This document shows positions 52,091 to 60,074 of a stretch of DNA of 64,000 bases, in pieces (the stretch's first letter is position 1; each line of letters opens with the position of its first letter). Location of the stretch: assembly GCF_014385085.1 (NCBI RefSeq), contig NZ_JACRTD010000003.1:248001-312000 (forward strand). Direction: 5' to 3'. The notes under the pieces were generated by a model that was not told the origin of the DNA, did no database searches, and saw only the letters and a list, made by a program, of their open reading frames with translations. The DNA comes from Youxingia wuxianensis. GTDB lineage: Bacteria; Bacillota; Clostridia; Oscillospirales; Ruminococcaceae. Made by a program: the position numbers and the translations under genes.

Positions 52091-53599
52091 ATGGCAAAAG
52101 CGATTATGATACAGGGCACTATGTCAAATGTGGGAAAGAGCCTGCTTGCAGGGGCGTTTTGCCGTATTTTTGCACAGGACGGCTATAAAGTAGCGCCTTT
52201 TAAATCCCAAAATATGGCCCTTAATTCCTTTATTACCAAAGAGGGGTTAGAGATGGGACGGGCGCAGGTGATGCAGGCGCAGGCCGCGGGAATTGAACCG
52301 TCGGTTTTGATGAATCCCATTCTGCTCAAACCTACTAGTGATGTAGGTTCCCAGGTAATTGTCAACGGAAAAGTTTTGGGAAATATGAAGGCGCGGGAGT
52401 ATTATACTCATAAAAAAGAATTGATTCCCCATATTATGTCCGCTTACCGCCGCTTGGAAGAGAAATATGATATTATTGTACTGGAAGGGGCGGGCAGCCC
52501 GGCGGAGATTAATTTAAAATCCCAGGACATTGTTAATATGGGAATGGCAAAGCTGGCAAAATCGCCGGTGATTTTGGCTGGGGATATTGACCGGGGCGGG
52601 GTATTTGCCCAGCTGGCCGGCACTATGATGCTTTTGGAACCGCAGGAACAAGAACTGGTAAAAGGGCTTATTGTCAATAAATTCCGGGGAGAAAGGGAAA
52701 TTCTTGCCCCAGGGCTTACGATGATGGAGGAAATTTCTAAGCGTCCGGTACTGGGGGTTGTACCGTATATGCACCTGGATATAGATGACGAGGACAGCCT
52801 TTCTCAGCGCCTGGATCAGAATATGGCTGGCGGGAAGATTGATATTGCGGTGATTCGGTTTCCCAGAATTTCTAACTTTACGGATTTTAATTTTCTTTCC
52901 AGCATAAAAGGGGTATCTGTACGATATGTTTCTTGTGTTTCTCAGCTGAAAAATCCTGATATTCTTTTTCTTCCGGGGACAAAAAACACCATGGGTGATC
53001 TGCAGTGGCTAAGAGAATGCGGGTTGGAAGCTCAAATAAAAAAATTTGCTTCCCGTGGAGGAGTTATATTTGGTATCTGCGGCGGATATCAAATGCTGGG
53101 AGAGGAAATTAAGGACCCGGTAAATGCCGAACATGGGGGAAGTATGGCGGGGATCGGATTGCTTCCGGCAGTTACCGTTTTTGAGCAGGAAAAAGCCACA
53201 ACTCAGACAAAAGGGTATTTCTCCAAGGTAGACGGAGCGCTTTCCGGTCTTTCGGGCGTCTTTATAGAAGGTTATGAAATTCATATGGGAAAGACCATGT
53301 TGCAAGCAGAGCAGGGCTTGGTTCATTTTACAGAAACTAACGGGCAAGAGGTTTCTCAGATGGAGGGCTGCCAGCGGGGAAATGTATATGGGAGTTACCT
53401 CCATGGTATTTTTGACGGCGAACAAGCCGTTCAGAAGCTATTAGAAGGGCTCTGTAAAGTAAAAGGAATTTCTATCGGCGACATCAAGCCGATAAGTCAG
53501 CAGGAATACCGGGAAAACCAATATGACCTCTTAGCGCAAGGGGTGCGGGAAAATGTGGAAATGGATAAAATATATGAAATTTTGGAGCGAGGGATATGA
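52091..53599 (+). CDS. cbiP: Cobyric acid synthase
   Basis: CbiP amidates side chains b, d, e and g. The 502-residue protein has the ATP-binding GTMSNVGKSLLAGAFCRIF near residue 9, FKSQNMALNSFIT, VILAGDIDRGGVFAQLAGT and a glutaminase domain with the Cys in FGICGGYQMLG near residue 328 and the His in GSYLHGIFD. It overlaps btuR by four bases. Confidence 0.97.
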   Translation: MAKAIMIQGTMSNVGKSLLAGAFCRIFAQDGYKVAPFKSQNMALNSFITKEGLEMGRAQVMQAQAAGIEPSVLMNPILLKPTSDVGSQVIVNGKVLGNMKAREYYTHKKELIPHIMSAYRRLEEKYDIIVLEGAGSPAEINLKSQDIVNMGMAKLAKSPVILAGDIDRGGVFAQLAGTMMLLEPQEQELVKGLIVNKFRGEREILAPGLTMMEEISKRPVLGVVPYMHLDIDDEDSLSQRLDQNMAGGKIDIAVIRFPRISNFTDFNFLSSIKGVSVRYVSCVSQLKNPDILFLPGTKNTMGDLQWLRECGLEAQIKKFASRGGVIFGICGGYQMLGEEIKDPVNAEHGGSMAGIGLLPAVTVFEQEKATTQTKGYFSKVDGALSGLSGVFIEGYEIHMGKTMLQAEQGLVHFTETNGQEVSQMEGCQRGNVYGSYLHGIFDGEQAVQKLLEGLCKVKGISIGDIKPISQQEYRENQYDLLAQGVRENVEMDKIYEILERGI

Positions 53600-54111
53600 A
53601 CCATATTTATTGCGGCGACGGTAAGGGAAAAACGACGGCTGCCATAGGGCTGGCGGTTCGTGCGGCCGGCAGAGGAAAACGGGTGCTGATTTTACAGTTT
53701 TTAAAGGGTCAGCCAACAGGGGAACTGGAAAGCTTAAAAAAGATTTCTAATATTAGGGTAATCCGCGGGAAATTGGGAGGAAAATTTACTTTTGAAATGG
53801 ATCGGCGGGAACTTCAGCAGACCTATGATATTCATACGAAAAACCTGCTTACTGTAGTGGAGTCAGTTCGGGCGGGGGAGTGCGACCTGGTGATTTTAGA
53901 TGAAGTGATAGGGGCGCTGAACACTCAGCTTATAGACGAGGATCTGCTGCGAAATTTTATACAAGAAAAGCCGGCGGATATAGAACTGGTTATGACCGGA
54001 CGCAATCCTCCCCAGTGGCTTTTAGATATGGCGGATTATATTACCGAAATGAAAAAAATCAAACATCCTTTTGACCTGGGCGTTAAGGCACGGGAAGGAA
54101 TTGAAATGTAA
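53596..54111 (+). CDS. btuR: Corrinoid adenosyltransferase, BtuR/CobO type
   Basis: This ATP:cob(I)alamin adenosyltransferase attaches the 5'-deoxyadenosyl ligand. The 171-residue protein has the P-loop CGDGKGKTTAAIGLAVRAAGRG near residue 5, LQFLKGQPTGELES, LVILDEVIGALN and TGRNPPQWLLDMADYITEM. It starts ATGA-coupled to cbiP. The family acts on cobyrinic acid diamide or cobinamide intermediates. Confidence 0.95.
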   Translation: MNHIYCGDGKGKTTAAIGLAVRAAGRGKRVLILQFLKGQPTGELESLKKISNIRVIRGKLGGKFTFEMDRRELQQTYDIHTKNLLTVVESVRAGECDLVILDEVIGALNTQLIDEDLLRNFIQEKPADIELVMTGRNPPQWLLDMADYITEMKKIKHPFDLGVKAREGIEM

Positions 54112-54118
54112 AGGTGAA

Positions 54119-54754
54119 ATGAAAGTGAAGATATCCTTAGAAAATGTATTGCCTGGGGAGATTGAGAAACGCAGTTTTGAAATAATTACGCAGATGCTGG
54201 GCGAAAAAAAATTAAAGATAGAAAACGAACAGGTAATCAAGCGGGTGATCCATACTACAGCGGATTTTGACTATGCAGATAATCTCTGTTTTTCCCCAGG
54301 AGCAGTAAAAATTTTTGAGCAGGCCTTACGGGAAGGAGCCTGTATTGTCACGGATACCCAGATGGCAAAAGCAGGGATTAATAAAAAATCTCTGGCCCGT
54401 TTTGGCGGGGAAGTGTTTTGTTTTATGTCAGATGAAGATGTGGCGCATAAAGCAAAAGAAAATGGAACTACCCGGGCGAGCGCCAGCATGGATAAGGCGT
54501 TAAACCTACAGTGTCCGCTGATCTTTGCTATTGGAAACGCGCCTACCGCTTTAATACGTTTGTATGAACTCATAAAAGAAGAAGCGATAAGCCCTAAACT
54601 GATTGTTGGTGTACCAGTGGGCTTTGTTAATGTTATCCAATCCAAAGAACTGATTATGCAAAGCGGTGTTCCTTACATTGTGGCAAAGGGAAGAAAAGGG
54701 GGAAGCAATGTAGCGGCAGCGATCTGTAATGCGGTGTTGTATTCAATAAAATAA
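54119..54754 (+). CDS. cbiC: Cobalt-precorrin-8 methylmutase
   Basis: CbiC moves the C11 methyl group to C12 to give cobyrinate. The 211-residue protein has PGEIEKRSFEIITQML, the catalytic-His region RVIHTTADFDYADNLCFS, TDTQMAKAGINKKSL and LIVGVPVGFVNVIQSKELIM. ATG 54119 is chosen from the family start; GTG 54125 has better spacing from AAGGTG. It is the last gene of the cobalamin operon and is followed by a terminator. Confidence 0.95.
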   Translation: MKVKISLENVLPGEIEKRSFEIITQMLGEKKLKIENEQVIKRVIHTTADFDYADNLCFSPGAVKIFEQALREGACIVTDTQMAKAGINKKSLARFGGEVFCFMSDEDVAHKAKENGTTRASASMDKALNLQCPLIFAIGNAPTALIRLYELIKEEAISPKLIVGVPVGFVNVIQSKELIMQSGVPYIVAKGRKGGSNVAAAICNAVLYSIK

Positions 54755-54755
54755 A

Positions 54756-54806
54756 AAAAGGGACCGGCAGTCGCCGGTCCCTTTTCATGACGCCTAAAGG
54801 CGTCAT
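54756..54806. terminator. Tandem terminator hairpins between convergent units
   Basis: AAAAGGGACCGG pairs with CCGGTCCCTTTT (54756-54785), a strong terminator for the cobalamin operon. A second stem ATGACGCC-TAAA-GGCGTCAT (54787-54806) stands next to the 3' end of the minus-strand esterase gene. Confidence 0.9.
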
Positions 54807-54814
54807 AGAGCAGA

Positions 54815-55915
54815 TTATTTTAAAAATTTGTCACAAAAATCCATATATCGTTTCCAGTCGTAAGGAGTCAGATCATGTCCGCCGGGACGCAAATGATAGC
54901 CAAAGTAGCCGTCAATCACCTGTTTGTCGCTTTCCGGGCGAATTTCCGGCAGAGCGATAGGCTTGTCATACAGCTTATACGCTTCACTTCCCAAGGTACA
55001 AGCAAGATATTCCGCATCAATGTCCGCCCAAATATCCTCCGACGCGCTGGCAAGGTACCCTGGCCGAGGAGCGGCCATAGCCATCAGGAAATGATGATCC
55101 ATAGGAAAATCCTCTACCCGCTGCGCATAGGTTTGATAGTTAGGGCAGAACCAGAAGGGATAGTTGGCAACGATATCGCTGATATGTTCTCCCACTTTAC
55201 CGCGGATAATAGCAGCGCCGCCGGTACCGGAAACATTGGACATGACTACGGCGATACGCTCATCCTGAGCACCGCACCAAAGGGCGGTTTTACCAGCGCG
55301 AGAGCAGCCGGAAACTGCAACTTTAGTACCGTCAATATCATCACAGTCCATCAAATAATCCAGTACCCGGCTTGTGGCCCAAGCCCAGGCGCCAATACAT
55401 CCCCAGGTAGTGCCTTCCGGTTTGTTCTGCGCGGGCGGCATAGCGCTGAGAACGCCTTCCTTATAACGTACACGATCATCCGGAGAGGTGATCGAGGCAA
55501 CCACCTGTACCGCCGCATATCCTCGATCAGTGATAAAATCAGGCGGGAAAAAAGAATACAGATAAGGCGGTTCTTCGCATCTATGCAGTTCTCCCAAAAA
55601 AGGATCTACCATCATCATAGCAGGAACCTTATGGGAAATATTTTTAGGCACATAGATGTTTGCTACTACATCGCAGCTTTTTTTGCCCCACCAATAGGTG
55701 GACCTTACTTTACGATAATTATTTTTCCCGCCGCAGGAAGCGTTATCTTCCTCTAATATAGTAGTGAGCACCCGATCTGGCTTGTGCTGAGGGGTATAAC
55801 CAAATAGATTTTCAGAGATGATTTTCATAATCTCAGGACGGCGGATTTCCTCCCACTCTTTTGCAGTAGTTATCCGGTGTCCATCCAATGCGGTTAATAA
55901 TTCTGGCAGCGCCAT
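54815..55915 (-). CDS. Glucuronoyl esterase-like alpha/beta hydrolase (CE15-like)
   Basis: The 366-residue protein has the nucleophile motif GCSRAGKTA with Ser near 205, as in family CE15 glucuronoyl esterases (G-C-S-R-x-G-K). It also has WGCIGAWAWATSRVLDYL before it and a C-terminal LRPGGHDLTPYDW whose His fits the triad. CE15 enzymes cut ester bonds between lignin alcohols and glucuronic acid on xylan. No signal peptide is present, so this one would work in the cytoplasm on imported fragments. It is last in an operon with the sugar ABC genes. Confidence 0.85.
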   Translation of the reverse strand: MALPELLTALDGHRITTAKEWEEIRRPEIMKIISENLFGYTPQHKPDRVLTTILEEDNASCGGKNNYRKVRSTYWWGKKSCDVVANIYVPKNISHKVPAMMMVDPFLGELHRCEEPPYLYSFFPPDFITDRGYAAVQVVASITSPDDRVRYKEGVLSAMPPAQNKPEGTTWGCIGAWAWATSRVLDYLMDCDDIDGTKVAVSGCSRAGKTALWCGAQDERIAVVMSNVSGTGGAAIIRGKVGEHISDIVANYPFWFCPNYQTYAQRVEDFPMDHHFLMAMAAPRPGYLASASEDIWADIDAEYLACTLGSEAYKLYDKPIALPEIRPESDKQVIDGYFGYHLRPGGHDLTPYDWKRYMDFCDKFLK

Positions 55916-55939
55916 ACAAACACCTCTTTTATGAAATAG

Positions 55940-56770
55940 TTATCCTTTGACAGCGCCTGAGGTAATACCGCTGATAATATAGCGCTGCAGAGCAAGGTAA
56001 AGGGCGATAATTGGTATCATGGATAATAGGAAGACAGCAAATGCCATTCCCAGTTCTACAACATTTTTCCCAAAGAAGAAATACTGAGTTAGGGAAAGGG
56101 TATATTTTTCCATCTTCTGCAAAATAACAACCGAAACCTGGAAATCGTTCCAAACACTTAATGTGTTGAGGATCGCTGAGGTGCATACGATTGGCTTCAT
56201 CAGTGGGAATACAATCTTCCAGAAGGTTCCCCAAGGGGAGGTGCCGTCAATAACCGCCGCTTCTTCCAAATCTACCGGGATAGATTTAACAAAGCCGGTA
56301 ATCAGGATAGTAGTATAGGCCACTTCAAAACCAATTTTGGCTAAAGAGAAGCCCAGGATAGTATCAATCAATCCCCATGCTTTTAAATCCTTATATAGAG
56401 GGGTCATAATTGCTTGGAAAGGAATAAGCATCGCACCCAGCATCAGGTAATATAAAATACTGTAAAGTTTATTTTTGCGCCGGGCGATGATATAAGCTGC
56501 CATACTGCAGATTAAAGTAAGTACAACCACGGAAATAACGGTAGAGAGCAAGCTGTTCCACAAAGCGTTAAAGAAATTCGATTGCTTCACTCCGTTGACA
56601 AAGTTTTCCCAGTGGATAGTAGTAGGAAATCCCAAACGGTCCTGCGCCAGTTCCGGCTTGGATTTTACCGCGTAAATCAAAACGATATAAAAAGGGGAAA
56701 TATACAGGAGAGCCACGAGGCATTTAAAAGCCACTAACAGGGCCTTTTTCATATAACTGGTTCCAGCCAT
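55940..56770 (-). CDS. Carbohydrate ABC permease, MalG/LacG-like
   Basis: The 276-residue CUT1-type permease has six membrane helices. The EAA loop is EEAAVIDGTSPWGTFWKIVFP near residue 185. The C-terminal ALQRYIISGITSGAVKG is the usual end of MalG subunits. Its start overlaps the upstream permease stop by one base. No ATPase follows; such systems often borrow a shared MsmK-like ATPase. Confidence 0.95.
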   Translation of the reverse strand: MAGTSYMKKALLVAFKCLVALLYISPFYIVLIYAVKSKPELAQDRLGFPTTIHWENFVNGVKQSNFFNALWNSLLSTVISVVVLTLICSMAAYIIARRKNKLYSILYYLMLGAMLIPFQAIMTPLYKDLKAWGLIDTILGFSLAKIGFEVAYTTILITGFVKSIPVDLEEAAVIDGTSPWGTFWKIVFPLMKPIVCTSAILNTLSVWNDFQVSVVILQKMEKYTLSLTQYFFFGKNVVELGMAFAVFLLSMIPIIALYLALQRYIISGITSGAVKG

Positions 56771-57633
56771 TAGACTTCCACCTCCCGTTTACGCAGGAAA
56801 TAAGCTGTCAAGCCGCTGACGATAAAGATTACGATAGTAAACACAATGGCAACCGCCTGGCCATAACCCGCTTTAAAGTAGCCAAATAGGTTTTTATAAA
56901 TAAGAACCGCAATCGTTTCGCTGGCACGCCCAGGACCGCCGTTAGTGGCAGCCATAGGATAATCGTACACCTTCATGCCCCAGCCCAAATAAATGGTCAC
57001 ATTTGCTGTAATGGCCGGTCCCAACATAGGCAGCGTGATATTCAAAAATTGGTTCCATTTGCTGCATCCTTCAATTTCCGCCGCTTCATAATAATCTTTT
57101 GGGATACCCTGCAGAGCGGCGATATAAATAACCATACAGTATCCCGTATCCGCCCAGATACAAATAATGGAAAGCCCGATCATAACTAAATTGATATTGG
57201 TAAGCGGATTAGAAATTCCAAATAGTCCATAAAACACATCCTGATATAAATACTTCCAAATAAACGATTGCAAAAGCATGCTTAAACAGAAGGGAAGGAA
57301 TATCAGGGTACGGATGGTATTATTCAATCGGTTTGTTTTAGAGATGAGCATTGCCACCGCCAAACCAAGCACATTAGAAAATACAACCGTAATAATAGAA
57401 AATACAAATGTATTTTTATAAGCGTTTGCTACATGGGAATCGGAAAACATTTTTATGTAGTTATCAAGACCCACCCAATTGCTGTCATTATTTAAACCAT
57501 CCCAATCAGTAAAAGAAAGGGGAAATCCCTGAATAAACGGGATAATAACAAAGATAGTAAATACAGCCAGTACCGGCAGTATAAAAGTAAAATCTGAAAG
57601 TTTTCGTTTTAGACGAGGGTTCATAGTATTCAT
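56770..57633 (-). CDS. Carbohydrate ABC permease, MalF-like
   Basis: The 287-residue permease has six membrane helices with FTDWDGLNNDSNWVGLDNYIKMF after the first, typical of MalF-type sugar permeases. The EAA loop is YEAAEIEGCSKWNQFLNITLP. It lies downstream of the solute-binding protein gene, separated by a large stem-loop. It pairs with the next permease. Confidence 0.95.
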   Translation of the reverse strand: MNTMNPRLKRKLSDFTFILPVLAVFTIFVIIPFIQGFPLSFTDWDGLNNDSNWVGLDNYIKMFSDSHVANAYKNTFVFSIITVVFSNVLGLAVAMLISKTNRLNNTIRTLIFLPFCLSMLLQSFIWKYLYQDVFYGLFGISNPLTNINLVMIGLSIICIWADTGYCMVIYIAALQGIPKDYYEAAEIEGCSKWNQFLNITLPMLGPAITANVTIYLGWGMKVYDYPMAATNGGPGRASETIAVLIYKNLFGYFKAGYGQAVAIVFTIVIFIVSGLTAYFLRKREVEV

Positions 57634-57690
57634 CCCTTTAACAGTTAAATTCTCTGGCCGTAAATTTGTCTTTAAGCGTTTTGATATAGA

Positions 57691-57731
57691 GAATGCGCCG
57701 CAAACAGAGGCATGTGTTTAACGGCGCATTC
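57691..57731 (-). other. Intercistronic stem-loop after the solute-binding protein gene
   Basis: GAATGCGCCG (57691-57700) pairs with CGGCGCATTC (57722-57731), with inner AAACA/TGTTT pairs. It lies just after the solute-binding protein stop and before the permease genes. Without a long T run, it probably works as an mRNA stabiliser or partial terminator that keeps binding protein levels above permease levels. Confidence 0.65.
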
Positions 57732-57748
57732 CATACTTGAGTGAAAGA

Positions 57749-59065
57749 TTATCCTCTTATTCTGGCCATTTCATCATCAAATTCTTGTAAGAGTTTGGTG
57801 ACATCCTGATCATTGCGCACTACATAACTTTCCATCAGAGATACATAGGCGTCAGAATATTCAGCGGTATAGTCGGGCAAACCAGCTTTTGGAGCGATAT
57901 TGCCAGATTCAATATAAGATTTTACCGTCTGAATAAACGGATCCGCATTATCTGTATTTGCATCTACATAACTGCTCATCAGTTTTGCGTTTTCCATCCA
58001 CAGATTAGCAGCTTCTTCCGAAAGCATGAAATCCAGGAATTTGAAAACTTCATCTTTATGCTGGGTAGTATTGCTTACGATAAATGCGTCGTCCAAAGCA
58101 ACAGACATCATATTTTCATCCGGGTTGTTGGACCAGGGGGCAGGGAATACGCCAAAGTTGCCTTCCGGATTAGAAGCGATAACATCGCCCATGATCCATC
58201 CGCCGTTAATGAACATTGGGCGTTTGCCAGCAGCAAAGTCCTGAATAGCAGTCGGCTGATCCACGCCTAAATCGCCTTCGTCACGGTAAGAGCTGATTTT
58301 TCCAAACAGTTCAAAGCCCTGTTTTGCCAGTTCGTTATCGGACAGATTGGCAACGCCTTCCTGAGAATCTCTCCACATAGTAGAGTTATTCATTACTTTC
58401 GCCATAGGTACTAAGAAGGATTCCATTTCCTGATAAGGAGCCCAAGTGAAGTTGTATGCATGGATAAACGGAATTACGCCTTCCGACTGGAACTTATCGC
58501 ACAGGGCGATAAACTCATCTCTGGTGGTAGGTACTTCAACGCCGTATTGTTCAAACATATCCTTATTATAGAATACGCCTTTGATCTGTACGTCGATGGG
58601 CACACCGTAATATTTACCGTTTACTTCACATTCTTCCAGAACTTCCGGAACTACTTTTTCCAGGAAAGGAGCGTCGGTGATATCCATGAAGTGTCCGCCT
58701 TCAATGAATTCCACCATTTCTCTCGGGGAACCAAAGAACAGGTCAGGAGCGTCATTGGCGTTGATTTTGGTTTTATACATGGTGACAAATTGACCAGAAT
58801 CAACCATCTGAGCTTCTACTTTAACGCCCGGATTTGCTTCTTCAAAGGCAGCGATGATTTTGTCCAAGCCATCACGCTTCGCCTGCTCGCCCATGTAGTG
58901 AATCATCTTGATTGTGACGGTTTCACCATCGGCGGCAGAATCAGCGGGCGTATTGGCAGCATCCGAAGGAGCAGTAGTATCTCCGTTGGAGCCGCAGGCA
59001 GTAACAGCAAGCAACATAATTGCAGCCAATACTAGAGCCAAAGCACGTTTTGTAAACTTTTTCAT
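57749..59065 (-). CDS. Carbohydrate ABC solute-binding lipoprotein
   Basis: The 438-residue protein starts with a lipoprotein signal peptide and lipobox VTAC at about residues 21-24, followed by an Ala/Asp/Thr-rich linker. The mature part matches family 1 solute-binding proteins: IKMIHYMGEQAKRDGLDKIIAAFEEANPGVKVE, NDAPDLFFGSP, and the C-terminal FLDFMLSEEAANLWME. It would bind an oligosaccharide at the outer membrane face; the CE15-like enzyme in the operon suggests a hemicellulose fragment, an inference. AGGAGGAAAG precedes the start. Confidence 0.96.
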   Translation of the reverse strand: MKKFTKRALALVLAAIMLLAVTACGSNGDTTAPSDAANTPADSAADGETVTIKMIHYMGEQAKRDGLDKIIAAFEEANPGVKVEAQMVDSGQFVTMYKTKINANDAPDLFFGSPREMVEFIEGGHFMDITDAPFLEKVVPEVLEECEVNGKYYGVPIDVQIKGVFYNKDMFEQYGVEVPTTRDEFIALCDKFQSEGVIPFIHAYNFTWAPYQEMESFLVPMAKVMNNSTMWRDSQEGVANLSDNELAKQGFELFGKISSYRDEGDLGVDQPTAIQDFAAGKRPMFINGGWIMGDVIASNPEGNFGVFPAPWSNNPDENMMSVALDDAFIVSNTTQHKDEVFKFLDFMLSEEAANLWMENAKLMSSYVDANTDNADPFIQTVKSYIESGNIAPKAGLPDYTAEYSDAYVSLMESYVVRNDQDVTKLLQEFDDEMARIRG

Positions 59066-59130
59066 TTTCTTTCCTCCTAATTTAGATTGTTTTAGATCTG
59101 CTATAGGATAAAGCTTTACGCTTTATGTTT

Positions 59131-59159
59131 ATTATAAAAAAATTAATAATTTTTTCATA
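59131..59159 (-). promoter_or_regulatory. Candidate promoter of the solute-binding protein operon
   Basis: On the minus strand TATAAT (59131-59136) lies about 66 bases before the start codon, with ATGAAA 16 bases further upstream as a weak -35. The surrounding 80 bases are very AT-rich. Confidence 0.45.
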
Positions 59160-59316
59160 TATGATAAAATTATTAAAATATTAGTTTTTTTGTTTAGAAT
59201 GAACATAACTTTTTTTGGATAGAAAATAAATATGTAAATCATGTGAAAAAGAGAGAGGGGAAGGTAGCGCAGCGGCGGAAAAGGGTAAAAAAGACGAAGT
59301 CCATTCGTTTTGAAAA

Positions 59317-59345
59317 TTGACAATGAGGACTGGTTTTGTTATTGT
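59317..59345 (+). promoter_or_regulatory. Candidate promoter of the P-loop kinase-like gene
   Basis: TTGACA (59317-59322) and TATTGT (59340-59345) are 17 bases apart. The leader of about 90 bases contains a dyad GATAGAAA-AA-TTTCTATC (59363-59380) that could be an operator or hairpin. Confidence 0.55.
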
Positions 59346-59443
59346 GAAAAAATCAGGAAGACGATAGAAAAATTTCTATCCCTGTGATACAATTCATCTA
59401 TTATAGATCTTAATAAATCGGAATTTGTACGGGAGGGGTAATA

Positions 59444-59956
59444 TTGATTATATTGATTACAGGGGCCTCTCACACGGGAAAAACTTTGCTGGCACAGAAG
59501 CTTCTTAAAAAGTATCAATATCCCTATCTATCTATTGATCTTTTGAAAATGGGATTAATCCGCAGTGGAAATACAAATTTAACTGCGGAAGATGACAGCG
59601 AACTGGAGGTCTATCTATGGCCGATTGTTCGGGAAGTAATTAAAACTGCGATTGAAAATAAGCAAAATCTTGTGATTGAAGGTTGCTATATTCCATTTAA
59701 CTGGAAAGAGGATTTTAGCGAGGTATATTTGAACGAAATTCATTATCACTGCCTTGTGATGAGTGAAAATTATATTAAGCAACATTTTTCGGATATAAAA
59801 AAGTATGCTAACCAAATAGAGACTCGTATTGACGACACCTGGTGTACTATAAATTCTGTACTTGAGGACAATGCTCATTATCTTAAAATGTGTAAACAAT
59901 ATGATTGTAATTATATTTTGATTGATGAATACTACCCAGAGGAAATTGATTTATAA
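59444..59956 (+). CDS. P-loop nucleoside/sugar kinase-like protein
   Basis: The 170-residue protein starts IILITGASHTGKTLLAQKLL, a P-loop with GASHTGKT, followed by YLSIDLLKMGLIRSG and NLVIEGCYIPFNW, the D-x-hydrophobic and E-G motifs of small kinases such as 2-phosphoglycerate kinase-like or zeta-type proteins. The substrate is not known. The start codon is TTG 59444 behind GGGAGGGG. It sits alone between the ABC operon and the YesM/YesN pair. Confidence 0.7.
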   Translation: MIILITGASHTGKTLLAQKLLKKYQYPYLSIDLLKMGLIRSGNTNLTAEDDSELEVYLWPIVREVIKTAIENKQNLVIEGCYIPFNWKEDFSEVYLNEIHYHCLVMSENYIKQHFSDIKKYANQIETRIDDTWCTINSVLEDNAHYLKMCKQYDCNYILIDEYYPEEIDL

Positions 59957-60011
59957 ATGGCGGTAAAGAGTTGGGGTTATTTTGGATTATTTTTGTGAAA
60001 GAACAAAGAAC

Positions 60012-60040
60012 TTGACGAAATACGGGAACTTAGTTATCTT
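60012..60040 (+). promoter_or_regulatory. Candidate promoter of the YesM/YesN operon
   Basis: TTGACG (60012-60017) and TATCTT (60035-60040) are 17 bases apart and lie 35 bases before the kinase start. Confidence 0.5.
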
Positions 60041-60074
60041 TAATAGGTAGAAATTTTAAAGGTAAAGGAGAAAA

